A DNA stretch of 64,000 nt from Thereva unica (GCA_949987705.1 OX465286.1:8621959-8685958), one strand, 5' to 3'. Positions 21,091 through 36,465 are shown, numbered from the stretch's first letter. Made by a program: numbers and translations. The notes: generated by a model from the letters alone, not told the origin.

Positions 21091-24000
21091 ATGCCCATTA
21101 TCTCGGGAAATACTGGTCAGCCCGGGGTAGGATTAAATTCCCAGACTCCCTGCGAGGTCCCTAACAATTTCCCATTCAAAAAAGGGCCCCTCCAGAAATT
21201 GCCCAAAACCGGAAATTTTCAAAGGGGTACCCTTTGGATATTTTTGGGTAATTTTTCGAAAGTGCTCGGATCTGGATGAATGGGGCATCGTTGGAAAGGG
21301 CTCGCTCCCCCGAGTTCAGAGCACTTTAGTTTGTCCCGAAATTCCAAGGGGTTCGGGAGTTATGCCCTTTTTTGTGAACTCCCAAAGGAGGGTGCGAAAT
21401 GCCCATTATCTCGGGAAATACTGGTCAGCCCGGGGTGGGATTAAATTCCCAGACTCCCTGCGAGGTCCCTAACAATTTCCCATTCAAAAAAGGGCCCCTC
21501 CAGAAATTGCCCAAAACCGGAAATTTTCAAAGGGGTACCCCTTTGGATATTTTTGGGTAATTTTTCGAAAGTGCTAGGATCTGGATGAATGGGGCATCGT
21601 TGGAAAGGGCTCGCTCCCCCGAGTTCAGAGCACTTTAGTTTGTCCCGAAATTCCAAGGGGTTCGGGAGTTATGCCCTTTTTTGTGAACTCCCAAAGGAGG
21701 GTGCGAAATGCCCATTATCTCGGGAAATACTAGTCAGCCCGGGGTAGGATTAAATTCCCAGACTCCCTGCGAGGTCCCTAACAATTTCCCATTCAAAAAA
21801 GGGCCCCTTCAAAAATTGCCCAAAACCGGAAATTTTCAAACCCTTTGGATATTTTTGGGTAATTTTTCGAAAGTGCTCGGATCTGGATGAATGGGGCATC
21901 GTTGGAAAGGGCTCGCTCCCCCGAGTGCAGAGCACTTTAGTTTGTCCCGAAATTCCAAGGGGTTCGGGAGTTATGCCCTTTTTTGTGAACTCCCAAAGGA
22001 GGGTGCGAAATGCCCATTATCTCGGGAAATACTGGTCAGCCCGGGGTGGGATTAAATTCCCAGACTCCCTGCGAGGTCCTTAACAATTTCCCATTCAAAA
22101 AAGGGCCCCTCCAGAAATTGCCCAAAACCGGAAATTTTCAAAGGGGTACCCCTTTGGATATTTTTGGGTAATTTTTCGAAAGTGCTAGGATCTGGATGAA
22201 TGGGGCATCGTTGGAAAGGGCTCGCTCCCCCGAGTTCAGAGCACTTTAGTTTGTCCCGAAATTCCAAGGGGTTCGGGAGTTATGCCCTTTTTTGTGAACT
22301 CCCAAAGGAGGGTGCGAAATGCCCATTATCTCGGGAAATACTGGTCAGCCCGGGGTGGGATTAAATTCCCAGACTCCCTGCGAGGTCCCTAACAATTTCC
22401 CATTCAAAAAAGGGCCCCTCCAGAAATTGCCCAAAACCGGAAATTTTCAAAGGGGTACCCCTTTGGATATTTTTGGGTAATTTTTCGAAAGTGCTCGGAT
22501 CTGGATGAATGGGGCATCGTTGGAAAGGGCTCGCTCCCCCGAGTTCAGAGCACTTTAGTTTGTCCCGAAATTCCAAGGGGTTCGGGAGTTATGCCCTTTT
22601 TTGTGAACTCCCAAAGGAGGGTGCGAAATGCCCATTATCTCGGGAAATACTGGTCAGCCCGGGGTGGGATTAAATTCCCAGACTCCCTGCGAGGTCCCTA
22701 ACAATTTCCCATTCAAAAAAGGGCCCCTCCAAAAATTGCCCAAAACCGGAAATTTTCAAAGGGGTACCCCTTTGGATATTTTTTCGAAAGTGCTCGGATC
22801 TGGATGAATGGGGCATCGTTGGAAAGGGCTCGCTCCCCCGAGTTCAGAGCACTTTAGTTTGTCCCGAAATTCCAAGGGGTTCGGGAGTTATGCCCTTTTT
22901 TGTGAACTCCCAAAGGAGGGTGCGAAATGCCCATTATCTCGGGAAATACTGGTCAGCCCGGGGTGGGATTAAATTCCCAGACTCCCTGCGAGGTCCCTAA
23001 CAATTTCCCATTCAAAAAAGGGCCCCTCCAAAAATTGCCCAAAACCGGAAATTTTCAAAGGGGTACCCCTTTGGATATTTTTTCGAAAGTGCTCGGATCT
23101 GGATGAATGGGGCATCGTTGGAAAGGGCTCGCTCCCCCGAGTTCAGAGCACTTTAGTTTGTCCCGAAATTCCAAGGGGTTCGGGAGTTATGCCCTTTTTT
23201 GTGAACTCCCAAAGGAGGGTGCGAAATGCCCATTATCTCGGGAAATACTGGTCAGCCCGGGGTGGGATTAAATTCCCAGACTCCCTGCGAGGTCCCTAAC
23301 AATTTCCCATTCAAAAAAGGGCCCCTCCAAAAATTGCCCAAAACCGGAAATTTTCAAAGGGGTACCCCTTTGGATATTTTTGGGTAATTTTTCGAAAGTG
23401 CTCGGATCTGAATGAATGGGGCATCGTTGGAAAGGGCTCGCTCCCCCGAGTTCAGAGCACTTTAGTTTGTCCCGAAATTCCAAGGGGTTCGGGAGTTATG
23501 CCCTTTTTTGTGAACTCATAAAGGAGGGTGCGAAATGCCCATTATCTCGGGAAATACTGGTCAGCCCGGGGTGGGATTAAATTCCCAGACTCCCTGCGAG
23601 GTCCCTAACAATTTCCCATTCAAAAAAGGGCCCCTCCAGAAATTGCCCAAAACCGGAAATTTTCAAAGGATATTTTTGGGTAATTTTTCGAAAGTGCTCG
23701 GATCTGGATGAATGGGGCATCGTTGGAAAGGGCTCGCTCCCCCGAGTTCAGAGCACTTTAGTTTGTCCCGAAATTCCAAGGGGTTCGGGAGTTATGCCCT
23801 TTTTTGTGAACTCCCAAAGGAGGGTGCGAAATGCCCATTATCTCGGGAAATACTGGTCAGCCCGGGGTGGGATTAAATTCCCAGACTCCCTGCGAGGTCC
23901 CTAACAATTTCCCATTCAAAAAAGGGCCCCTCCAGAAATTGCCCAAAACCGGAAATTTTCAAAGGGGTACCCCTTTGGATATTTTTGGGTAATTTTTCGA

Positions 24001-27000
24001 AAGTGCTCGGATCTGGATGAATGGGGCATCGTTGGAAAGGGCTCGCTCCCCCGAGTTCAGAGCACTTTAGTTTGTCCCGAAATTCCAAGGGGTTCGGGAG
24101 TTATGCCCTTTTTTGTGAACTCCCAAAGGAGGGTGCGAAATGCCCATTATCTCGGGAAATACTGGTCAGCCCGGGGTGGGATTAAATTCCCAGACTCCCT
24201 GCGAGGTCCCTAACAATTTCCCATTCAAAAAAGGGCCCCTCCAGAAATTGCCCAAAACAGGAAATTTTCAAAGGGGTACCCCTTTGGATATTTTTGGGTA
24301 ATTTTTCGAAAGTGCTCGGATCTGGATTAATGGGGCATCGTTGGAAAGGGCTCGCTCCCCCGAGTTCAGAGCACTTTAGTTTGTCCCGAAATTCCAAGGG
24401 GTTCGGGAGTTATGCCCTTTTTTGTGAACTCCCAAAGGAGGGTGCGAAATGCCCATTATCTCGGGAAATACTGGTCAGCCCGGGGTGGGATTAAATTCCC
24501 AGACTCCCTGCGAGGTCCCTAACAATTTCCCATTCAAAAAAGGGCCCCTCCAGAAATTGCCCAAAACCGGAAATTTTCAAAGGGGTACCCCTTTGGATAT
24601 TTTTGGGTAATTTTTCGAAAGTGCTCGGATCTGGATGAATGGGGCATCGTTGGAAAGGGCTCGCTCCCCCGAGTTCAGAGCACTTTAGTTTGTCCCGAAA
24701 TTCCAAGGGGTTCGGGAGTTATGCCCTTTTTTGTGAACTCCCAAAGGAGGGTGCGAAATGCCCATTATCTCGGGAAATACTGGTCAGCCCGGGGTGGGAT
24801 TAAATTCCCAGACTCCCTGCGAGGTCCCTAACAATTTCCCATTCAAAAAAGGGCCCCTCCAGAAATTGCCCAAAACCGGAAATTTTCAAAGGGGTACCCC
24901 TTTGGATATTTTTGGGTAATTTTTCGAAAGTGCTCGGATCTGGATGAATGGGGCATCGTTGGAAAGGGCTCGCTCCCCCGAGTTCAGAGCACTTTAGTTT
25001 ATCCCGAAATTCCAAGGGGTTCGGGAGTTATGCCCTTTTTTGTGAACTCCCAAAGGAGGGTGCGAAATGCCCATTATCTCGGGAAATACTGGTCAGCCCG
25101 GGGTGGGATTAAATTCCCAGACTCCCTGCGAGGTCCCTAACAATTTCCCATTCAAAAAAGGGCCCCTCCAGAAATTGCCCAAAACCGGAAATTTTCAAAG
25201 GGGTACCCCTTTGGATATTTTTGGGTAATTTTTCGAAAGTGCTCGGATCTGAATGAATGGGGCATCGTTGGAAAGGGCTCGCTCCCCCGAGTTCAGAGCA
25301 CTTTAGTTTGTCCCGAAATTCCAAGGGGTTCGGGAGTTATGCCCTTTTTTGTGAACTCCCAAAGGAGGGTGCGAAATGCCCATTATCTCGGGAAATACTG
25401 GTCAGCCCGGGGTGGGATTAAATTCCCAGACTCCCTGCGAGGTCCCTAACAATTTCCCATTCAAAAAAGGGCCCCTCCAGAAATTGCCCAAAACCGGAAA
25501 TTTTCAAAGGGGTACCCCTTTGGATATTTTTGGGTAATTTTTCGAAATTGCTCGGATCTGGATGAATGGGGCATCGTTGGAAAGGGCTCGCTCCCCCGAG
25601 TTCAGAGCACTTTAGTTTGTCCCGAAATTCCAAGGGGTTCGGGAGTTATGCCCTTTTTTGTGAACTCCCAAAGGAGGGTGCGAAATGCCCATTATCTCGG
25701 GAAATACTGGTCAGCCCGGGGTGGGATTAAATTCCCAGACTCCCTGCGAGGTCCCTAACAATTTCCCATTCAAAAAAGGGCCCCTCCAGAAATTGCCCAA
25801 AACCGGAAATTTTCAAAGGGGTACCCCTTTGGATATTTTTGGGTAATTTTTCGAAATTGCTCGGATCTGGATGAATGGGGCATCGTTGGAAAGGGCTCGC
25901 TCCCCCGAGTTCAGAGCACTTTAGTTTGTCCCGAAATTCCAAGGGGTTCGGGAGTTATGCCCTTTTTTGTGAACTCCCAAAGGAGGGTGCGAAATGCCCA
26001 TTATCTCGGGAAATACTGCTCAGCCCGGGGTGGGATTAAATTCCCAGACTCCCTGCGAGGTCCCTAACAATTTCCCATTCAAAAAAGGGCCCCTCCAGAA
26101 ATTGCCCAAAACCGGAAATTTTCAAAGGGGTACCCCTTGGGATATTTTTGGGTAATTTTTCGAAAGTGCTCGGATCTGGATGAATGGGGCATCGTTGGAA
26201 AGGGCTCGCTCCCCCGAGTTCAGAGCACTTTAGTTTGTCCCGAAATTCCAAGGGGTTCGGGAGTTATGCCCTTTTTTGTGAACTCCCAAAGGAGGGTGCG
26301 AAATGCCCATTTTCTCGGGAAATACTGGTCAGCCCGGGGTGGGATTAAATTCCCAGACTCCCTGCGAGGTCCCTAACAATTTCCCATTCAAAAAAGGGCC
26401 CCTCCAGAAATTGCCCAAAACCGGAAATTTTCAAAGGGGTACCCCTTTGGATATTTTTGGGTAATTTTTCGAAAGTGCTCGGATCTGGATGAATGGGGCA
26501 TCGTTGGAAAGGGCTCGCTCCCCCGAGTTCAGAGCACTTTAGTTTGTCCCGAAATTCCAAGGGGTTCGGGAGTTATGCCCTTTTTTGTGAACTCCCAAAG
26601 GAGGGTGCGAAATGCCCATTATCTCGGGAAATACTGGTCAGCCCGGGGTGGGATTAAATTCCCAGACTCCCTGCGAGGTCCCTAACAATTTCCCATTCAA
26701 AAAAGGGCCCCTCCAGAAATTGCCCAAAACCGGAAATTTTCAAAGGGGTACCCCTTTGGATATTTTTGGGTAATTTTTCGAAAGTGCTCGGATCTGAATG
26801 AATGGGGCATCGTTGGAAAGGGCTCGCTCCCCCGAGTTCAGAGCACTTTAGTTTGTCCCGAAATTCCAAAGGGGTTCGGGAGTTATGCCCTTTTTTGTGA
26901 ACTCCCAAAGGAGGGTGCGAAATGCCCATTATCTCGGGAAATACTGGTCAGCCCGGGGTGGGATTAAATTCCCAGACTCCCTGCGAGGTCCCTAACAATT

Positions 27001-30000
27001 TCCCATTCAAAAAAGGGCCCCTCCAGAAATTGCCCAAAACCGGAAATTTTCAAAGGGGTACCCCTTGGGATATTTTTGGGTAATTTTTCGAAAGTGCTCG
27101 GATCTGGATGAATGGGGCATCGTTGGAAAGGGCTCGCTCCCCCGAGTTCAGAGCACTTTAGTTTGTCCCGAAATTCCAAGGGGTTCGGGAGTTATGCCCT
27201 TTTTTGTGAACTCCCAAAGGAGGGTGCGAAATGCCCATTATCTCGGGAAATACTGGTCAGCCCGGGGTAGGATTAAATTCCCAGACTCCCTGCGAGGTCC
27301 CTAACAATTTCCCATTCAAAAAAGGGCCCCTCCAGAAATTGCCCAAAACCGGAAATTTTCAAAGGGGTACCCCTTGGGATATTTTTGGGTAATTTTTCGA
27401 AAGTGCTCGGATCTGGATGAATGGGGCATCGTTGGAAAGGGCTCGCTCCCCCGAGTTCAGAGCACTTTAGTTTGTCCCGAAATTCCAAGGGGTTCGGGAG
27501 TTATGCCCTTTTTTGTGAACTCCCAAAGGAGGGTGCGAAATGCCCATTATCTCGGGAAATACTGGTCAGCCCGGGGTGGGATTAAATTCCCAGACTCCCT
27601 GCGAGGTCCCTAACAATTTCCCATTCAAAAAAGGGCCCCTCCAGAAATTGCCCAAAACCGGAAATTTTCAAAGGGGTACCCCTTGGGATATTTTTGGGTA
27701 ATTTTTCGAAAGTGCTCGGATCTGGATGAATGGGGCATCGTTGGAAAGGGCTCGCTCCCCCGAGTTCAGAGCACTTTAGTTTGTCCCGAAATTCCAAGGG
27801 GTTCGGGAGTTATGCCCTTTTTGTGAACTCCCAAAGGAGGGTGCGAAATGCCCATTATCTCGGGAAATACTGGTCAGCCCGGGGTGGGATTAAATTCCCA
27901 GACTCCCTGCGAGGTCCCTAACAATTTCCCATTCAAAAAAGGGCCCCTCCAGAAATTGCCCAAAACCGGAAATTTTCAAAGGGGTACCCCTTTGGATATT
28001 TTTGGGTAATTTTTCGAAAGTGCTCGGATCTGGATGAATGGGGCATCGTTGGAAAGGGCTCGCTCCCCCGAGTTCAGAGCACTTTAGTTTGTCCCGAAAT
28101 TCCAAGGGGTTCGGGAGTTATGCCCTTTTTTGTGAACTCCCAAAGGAGGGTGCGAAATGCCCATTATCTCGGGAAATACTGCTCAGCCCGGGGTGGGATT
28201 AAATTCCCAGACTCCCTGCGAGGTCCCTAACAATTTCCCATTCAAAAAAGGGCCCCTCCAGAAATTGCCCAAAACCGGAAATTTTCAAAGGGGTACCCCT
28301 TTGGATATTTTTGGGTAATTTTTCGAAAGTGCTCGGATCTGAATGAATGGGGCATCGTTGGAAAGGGCTCGCTCCCCCGAGTTCAGAGCACTTTAGTTTG
28401 TCCCGAAATTCCAAGGGGTTCGGGAGTTATGCCCTTTTTTGTGAACTCCCAAAGGAGGGTGCGAAATGCCCATTATCTCGGGAAATACTGGTCAGCCCGG
28501 GGTGGGATTAAATTCCCAGACTCCCTGCGAGGTCCCTAACAATTTCCCATTCAAAAAAGGGCCCCTCCAGAAATTGCCCAAAACCGGAAATTTTCAAAGG
28601 GGTACCCCTTGGGATATTTTTGGGTAATTTTTCGAAAGTGCTCGGATCTGGATGAATGGGGCATCGTTGGAAAGGGCTCGCTCCCCCGAGTTCAGAGCAC
28701 TTTAGTTTGTCCCGAAATTCCAAGGGGTTCGGGAGTTATGCCCTTTTTTGTGAACTCCCAAAGGAGGGTGCGAAATGCCCATTATCTCGGGAAATACTGG
28801 TCAGCCCGGGGTGGGATTAAATTCCTAGACTCCCTGCGAGGTCCCTAACAATTTCCCATTCAAAAAAGGGCCCCTCCAGAAATTGCCTAAAACCGGAAAT
28901 TTTCAAAGGGGTACCCCTTTGGATATTTTTGGGTAATTTTTCGAAAGTGCTCGGATCTGGATGAATGGGGCATCGTTGGAAAGGGCTCGCTCCCCCGAGT
29001 TCAGAGCACTTTAGTTTGTCCCGAAATTCCAAGGGGTTCGGGAGTTATGCCCTTTTTTGTGAACTCCCAAAGGAGGGTGCGAAATGCCCATTATCTCGGG
29101 AAATACTGGTCAGCCCGGGGTGGGATTAAATTCCCAGACTCCCTGCGAGGTCCCTAACAATTTCCCATTCAAAAAAGGGCCCCTCCAGAAATTGCCCAAA
29201 ACCGGAAATTTTCAAAGGGGTACCCCTTGGGATATTTTTGGGTAATTTTTCGAAAGTGCTCGGATCTGGATGAATGGGGCATCGTTGGAAAGGGCTCGCT
29301 CCCCCGAGTTCAGAGCACTTTAGTTTGTCCCGAAATTCCAAGGGGTTCGGGAGTTATGCCCTTTTTTGTGAACTCCCAAAGGAGGGTGCGAAATGCCCAT
29401 TATCTCGGGAAATACTGGTCAGCCCGGGGTGGGATTAAATTCCCAGACTCCCTGCGAGGTCCCTAAGAATTTCCCATTCAAAAAAGGGCCCCTCCAGAAA
29501 TTGCCCAAAACCGGAAATTTTCAAAGGGGTACCCCTTGGGATATTTTTGGGTAATTTTTCGAAAGTGCTCGGATCTGGATGAATGGGGCATCGTTGGAAA
29601 GGGCTCGCTCCCCCGAGTTCAGAGCACTTTAGTTTGTCCCGAAATTCCAAGGGGTTCGGGAGTTATGCCCTTTTTTGTGAACTCCCAAAGGAGGGTGCGA
29701 AATGCCCATTATCTCGGGAAATACTGGTCAGCCCGGGGTGGGATTAAATTCCCAGACTCCCTGCGAGGTCCCTAACAATTTCCCGGGTAATTTTTCGAAA
29801 GTGCTCGGATCTGAATGAATGGGGCATCGTTGGAAAGGGCTCGCTCCCCCGAGTTCAGAGCACTTTAGTTTGTCCCGAAATTCCAAGGGGTTCGGGAGTT
29901 ATGCCCTTTTTTGTGAACTCCCAAAGGAGGGTGCGAAATGCCCATTATCTCGGGAAATACTGGTCATCCCGGGGTGGGATTAAATTCCCAGACTCCCTGC

Positions 30001-32434
30001 GAGGTCCCTAACAATTTCCCATTCAAAAAAGGGCCCCTCCAGAAATTGCCCAAAACCGGAAATTTTCAAAGGGGTACCCCTTTGGATATTTTTGGGTAAT
30101 TTTTCGAAAGTGCTCGGATCTGGATGAATGGGGCATCGTTGGAAAGGGCTCGCTCCCCCGAGTTCAGAGCACTTTAGTTTGTCCCGAAATTCCAAGGGGT
30201 TCGGGAGTTATGCCCTTTTTTGTGAACTCCCAAAGGAGGGTGCGAAATGCCCATTATCTCGGGAAATACTGGTCAGCCCGGGGTAGGATTAAATTCCCAG
30301 ACTCCCTGCGAGGTCCCTAACAATTTCCCATTCAAAAAAGGGCCCCTCCAGAAATTGCCCAAAACCGGAAATTTTCAAAGGGGTACCCCTTGGGATATTT
30401 TTGGGTAATTTTTCGAAAGTGCTCGGATCTGAATGAATGGGGCATCGTTGGAAAGGGCTCGCTCCCCCGAGTTCAGAGCACTTTAGTTTGTCCCGAAATT
30501 CCAAGGGGTTCGGGAGTTATGCCCTTTTTTGTGAACTCCCAAAGGAGGGTGCGAAATGCCCATTATCTCGGGAAATACTGGTCAGCCCGGGGTGGGATTA
30601 AATTCCCAGACTCCCTGCGAGGTCCCTAACAATTTCCCATTCAAAAAAGGGCCCCTCCAGAAATTGCCCAAAACCGGAAATTTTCAAAGGGGTACCCCTT
30701 TGGATATTTTTGGGTAATTTTTCGAAAGTGCTCGGATCTGAATGAATGGGGCATCGTTGGAAAGGGCTCGCTCCCCCGAGTTCAGAGCACTTTAGTTTGT
30801 CCCGAAATTCCAAGGGGTTCGGGAGTTATGCCCTTTTTTGTGAACTCCCAAAGGAGGGTGCGAAATGCCCATTATCTCGGGAAATACTGGTCAGCCCGGG
30901 GTGGGATTAAATTCCCAGACTCCCTGCGAGGTCCCTAACAATTTCCCATTCAAAAAAGGGCCCCTCCAGAAATTGCCCAAAACCGGAAATTTTCAAAGGG
31001 GTACCCTTGGGATATTTTTGGGTAATTTTTCGAAAGTGCTCGGATCTGGATGAATGGGGCATCGTTGGAAAGGGCTCGCTCCCCCGAGTTCAGAGCACTT
31101 TAGTTTGTCCCGAAATTCCAAGGGGTTCGGGAGTTATGCCCTTTTTTGTGAACTCCCAAAGGAGGGTGCGAAATGCCCATTATCTCGGGAAATACTGGTC
31201 AGCCCGGGGTGGGATTAAATTCCCAGACTCCCTGCGAGGTCCCTAACAATTTCCCATTCAAAAAAGGGCCCCTCCAGAAATTGCCCAAAACCGGAAATTT
31301 TCAAAGGGGTACCCCTTTGGATATTTTTGGGTAATTTTTCGAAAGTGCTCGGATCTGGATGAATGAGGCATCGTTGGAAAGGGCTCGCTCCCCCGAGTTC
31401 AGAGCACTTTAGTTTGTCCCGAAATTCCAAGGGGTTCGGGAGTTATGCCCTTTTTTGTGAACTCCCAAAGGAGGGTGCGAAATGCCCATTATCTCGGGAA
31501 ATACTGGTCAGCCCGGGGTGGGATTAAATTCCCAGACTCCCTGCGAGGTCCCTAACAATTTCCCATTCAAAAAAGGGCCCCTCCAGAAATTGCCCAAAAC
31601 CGGAAATTTTCAAAGGGGTACCCCTTTGGATATTTTTGGGTAATTTTTCGAAAGTGCTCGGATCTGGATGAATGGGGCATCGTTGGAAAGGGCTCGCTCC
31701 CCCGAGTTCAGAGCACTTTAGTTTGTCCCGAAATTCCAAGGGGTTCGGGAGTTATGCCCTTTTTTGTGAACTCCCAAAGGAGGGTGCGAAATGCCCATTA
31801 TCTCGGGAAATACTGGTCAGCCCGGGGTGGGATTAAATTCCCAGACTCCCTGCGAGGTCCCTAACAATTTCCCATTCAAAAAAGGGCCCCTCCAGAAATT
31901 GCCCAAAACCGGAAATTTTCAAAGGGGTACCCCTTGGGATATTTTTGGGTAATTTTTCGAAAGTGCTCGGATCTGGATGAATGGGGCATCGTTGGAAAGG
32001 GCTCGCTCCCCCGAGTTCAGAGCACTTTAGTTTGTCCCGAAATTCCAAGGGGTTCGGGAGTTATGCCCTTTTTTGTGAACTCCCAAAGGAGGGTGCGAAA
32101 TGCCCATTATCTCGGGAAATACTGGTCAGCCCGGGGTGGGATTAAATTCCCAGACTCCCTGCGAGGTCCCTAACAATTTCCCATTCAAAAAAGGGCCCCT
32201 CCAGAAATTGCCCAAAACCGGAAATTTTCAAAGGGGTACCCCTTTGGATATTTTTGGGTAATTTTTCGAAAGTGCTCGGATCTGGATGAATGGGGCATCG
32301 TTGGAAAGGGCTCGCTCCCCCGAGTTCAGAGCACTTTAGTTTGTCCCGAAATTCCAAGGGGTTCGGGAGTTATGCCCTTTTTTGTGAACTCCCAAAGGAG
32401 GGTGCGAAATGCCCATTATCTCGGGAAATACTGG

Positions 32435-35400
32435 TCAGCCCGGGGTGGGATTAAATTCCCAGACTCCCTGCGAGGTCCCTAACAATTTCCCATTCAAAAA
32501 GGGCCCCTCCAGAAATTGCCCAAAACAGGAAATTTTCAAAGGGGTACCCCTTTGGATATTTTTGGGTAATTTTTCGAAAGTGCTCGGATCTGGATTAATG
32601 GGGCATCGTTGGAAAGGGCTCGCTCCCCCGAGTTCAGAGCACTTTAGTTTGTCCCGAAATTCCAAGGGGTTCGGGAGTTATGCCCTTTTTTGTGAACTCC
32701 CAAAGGAGGGTGCGAAATGCCCATTATCTCGGGAAATACTGGTCAGCCCGGGGTGGGATTAAATTCCCAGACTCCCTGCGAGGTCCCTAACAATTTCCCA
32801 TTCAAAAAAGGGCCCCTCCAGAAATTGCCCAAAACCGGAAATTTTCAAAGGGGTACCCCTTTGGATATTTTTGGGTAATTTTTCGAAAGTGCTCGGATCT
32901 GGATGAATGGGGCATCGTTGGAAAGGGCTCGCTCCCCCGAGTTCAGAGCACTTTAGTTTGTCCCGAAATTCCAAGGGGTTCGGGAGTTATGCCCTTTTTT
33001 GTGAACTCCCAAAGGAGGGTGCGAAATGCCCATTATCTCGGGAAATACTGGTCAGCCCGGGGTGGGATTAAATTCCCAGACTCCCTGCGAGGTCCCTAAC
33101 AATTTCCCATTCAAAAAAGGGCCCCTCCAGAAATTGCCCAAAACCGGAAATTTTCAAAGGGGTACCCCTTTGGATATTTTTGGGTAATTTTTCGAAAGTG
33201 CTCGGATTTGGATGAATGGGGCATCGTTGGAAAGGGCTCGCTCCCCCGAGTTCAGAGCACTTTAGTTTGTCCCGAAATTCCAAGGGGTTCGGGAGTTATG
33301 CCCTTTTTTGTGAACTCCCAAAGGAGGGTGCGAAATGCCCATTATCTCGGGAAATACTGGTCAGCCCGGGGTGGGATTAAATTCCCAGACTCCCTGCGAG
33401 GTCCCTAACAATTTCCCATTCAAAAAAGGGCCCCTCCAGAAATTGCCCAAAACCGGAAATTTTCAAAGGGGTACCCCTTGGGATATTTTTGGGTAATTTT
33501 TCGAAAGTGCTCGGATCTGGATGAATGGGGCATCGTTGGAAAGGGCTCGCTCCCCCGAGTTCAGAGCACTTTAGTTTGTCCCGAAATTCCAAGGGGTTCG
33601 GGAGTTATGCCCTTTTTTGTGAACTCCCAAAGGAGGGTGCGAAATGCCCATTATCTCGGGAAATACTGGTCAGCCCGGGGTGGGATTAAATTCCTAGACT
33701 CCCTGCGAGGTCCCTAACAATTTCCCATTCAAAAAAGGGCCCCTCCAGAAATTGCCCAAAACCGGAAATTTTCAAAGGGGTACCCCTTTGGATATTTTTG
33801 GGTAATTTTTCGAAAGTGCTCGGATCTGGATGAATGGGGCATCGTTGGAAAGGGCTCGCTCCCCCGAGTTCAGAGCACTTTAGTTTGTCCCGAAATTCCA
33901 AGGGGTTCGGGAGTTATGCCCTTTTTTGTGAACTCCCAAAGGAGGGTGCGAAATGCCCATTATCTCGGGAAATACTGGTCAGCCCGGGGTGGGATTAAAT
34001 TCCCAGACTCCCTGCGAGGTCCCTAACAATTTCCCATTCAAAAAAGGGCCCCTCCAGAAATTGCCCAAAACCGGAAATTTTCAAAGGGGTACCCCTTGGG
34101 ATATTTTTGGGTAATTTTTCGAAAGTGCTCGGGTCTGGATGAATGGGGCATCGTTGGAAAGGGCTCGCTCCCCCGAGTTCAGAGCACTTTAGTTTGTCCC
34201 GAAATTCCAAGGGGTTCGGGAGTTATGCCCTTTTTTGTGAACTCCCAAAGGAGGGTGCGAAATGCCCATTATCTCGGGAAATACTGGTCAGCCCGGGGTG
34301 GGATTAAATTCCCAGACTCCCTGCGAGGTCCCTAACAATTTCCCATTCAAAAAAGGGCTCCTCCAGAAATTGCCCAAAACCGGAAATTTTCAAAGGGGTA
34401 CCCCTTTGGATATTTTTGGGTAATTTTTCGAAAGTGCTCGGATCTGGATGAATGGGGCATCGTTGGAAAGGGCTCGCTCCCCCGAGTTCAGAGCACTTTA
34501 GTTTGTCCCGAAATTCCAAGGGGTTCGGGAGTTATGCCCTTTTTTGTGAACTCCCAAAGGAGGGTGCGAAATGCCCATTATCTCGGGAAATACTGGTCAG
34601 CCCGGGGTGGGATTAAATTCCCAGACTCCCTGCGAGGTCCCTAACAATTTCCCATTCAAAAAGGGCCCCTCCAGAAATTGCCCAAAACAGGAAATTTTCA
34701 AAGGGGTACCCCTTTGGATATTTTTGGGTAATTTTTCGAAACTGCTCGGATCTGGATTAATGGGGCATCGTTGGAAAGGGCTCGCTCCCCCGAGTTCAGA
34801 GCACTTTAGTTTGTCCCGAAATTCCAAGGGGTTCGGGAGTTATGCCCTTTTTTGTGAACTCCCAAAGGAGGGTGCGAAATGCCCATTATCTCGGGAAATA
34901 CTGGTCAGCCCGGGGTGGGATTAAATTCCCAGACTCCCTGCGAGGTCCCTAACAATTTCCCATTCAAAAAAGGGCCCCTCCAGAAATTGCCCAAAACCGG
35001 AAATTTTCAAAGGGGTACCCCTTTGGATATTTTTGGGTAATTTTTCGAAAGTGCTCGGATCTGGATGAATGGGGCATCGTTGGAAAGGGCTCGCTCCCCC
35101 GAGTTCAGAGCACTTTAGTTTGTCCCGAAATTCCAAGGGGTTCGGGAGTTATGCCCTTTTTTGTGAACTCCCAAAAGAGGGTGCGAAATGCCCATTATCT
35201 CGGGAAATACTGGTCAGCCCGGGGTGGGATTAAATTCCCAGACTCCCTGCGAGGTCCCTAACAATTTCCCATTCAAAAAAGGGCCCCTCCAGAAATTGCC
35301 CAAAACCGGAAATTTTCAAAGGGGTACCCCTTTGGATATTTTTGGGTAATTTTTCGAAAGTGCTCGGATTTGGATGAATGGGGCATCGTTGGAAAGGGCT

Positions 35401-36465
35401 CGCTCCCCCGAGTTCAGAGCACTTTAGTTTGTCCCGAAATTCCAAGGGGTTCGGGAGTTATGCCCTTTTTTGTGAACTCCCAAAGGAGGGTGCGAAATGC
35501 CCATTATCTCGGGAAATACTGGTCAGCCCGGGGTGGGATTAAATTCCCAGACTCCCTGCGAGGTCCCTAACAATTTCCCATTCAAAAAAGGGCCCCTCCA
35601 GAAATTGCCCAAAACCGGAAATTTTCAAAGGGGTACCCCTTGGGATATTTTTGGGTAATTTTTCGAAAGTGCTCGGATCTGGATGAATGGGGCATCGTTG
35701 GAAAGGGCTCGCTCCCCCGAGTTCAGAGCACTTTAGTTTGTCCCGAAATTCCAAGGGGTTCGGGAGTTATGCCCTTTTTTGTGAACTCCCAAAGGAGGGT
35801 GCGAAATGCCCATTATCTCGGGAAATACTGGTCAGCCCGGGGTGGGATTAAATTCCTAGACTCCCTGCGAGGTCCCTAACAATTTCCCATTCAAAAAAGG
35901 GCCCCTCCAGAAATTGCCCAAAACCGGAAATTTTCAAAGGGGTACCCCTTTGGATATTTTTGGGTAATTTTTCGAAAGTGCTCGGATCTGGATGAATGGG
36001 GCATCGTTGGAAAGGGCTCGCTCCCCCGAGTTCAGAGCACTTTAGTTTGTCCCGAAATTCCAAGGGGTTCGGGAGTTATGCCCTTTTTTGTGAACTCCCA
36101 AAGGAGGGTGCGAAATGCCCATTATCTCGGGAAATACTGGTCAGCCCGGGGTGGGATTAAATTCCCAGACTCCCTGCGAGGTCCCTAACAATTTCCCATT
36201 CAAAAAAGGGCCCCTCCAGAAATTGCCCAAAACCGGAAATTTTCAAAGGGGTACCCCTTGGGATATTTTTGGGTAATTTTTCGAAAGTGCTCGGGTCTGG
36301 ATGAATGGGGCATCGTTGGAAAGGGCTCGCTCCCCCGAGTTCAGAGCACTTTAGTTTGTCCCGAAATTCCAAGGGGTTCGGGAGTTATGCCCTTTTTTGT
36401 GAACTCCCAAAGGAGGGTGCGAAATGCCCATTATCTCGGGAAATACTGGTCAGCCCGGGGTGGGA
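32435..36465 (+). repeat. Seven-monomer block duplication inside the array
   Basis: A run of variant monomers starting at 32435 recurs 2,162 bp (seven monomers, one base short) later at 34597. Shared markers in order: AAAACAGGAAATTTT plus GGATTAATGGGG (32525/34687), CGGATTTGGATG (33204/35366), TTCCTAGACTCC (33692/35854), CTCGGGTCTGG (34131/36293). The CGGATTTGGATG variant appears a third time at about 37220, six monomers on. Confidence 0.85.
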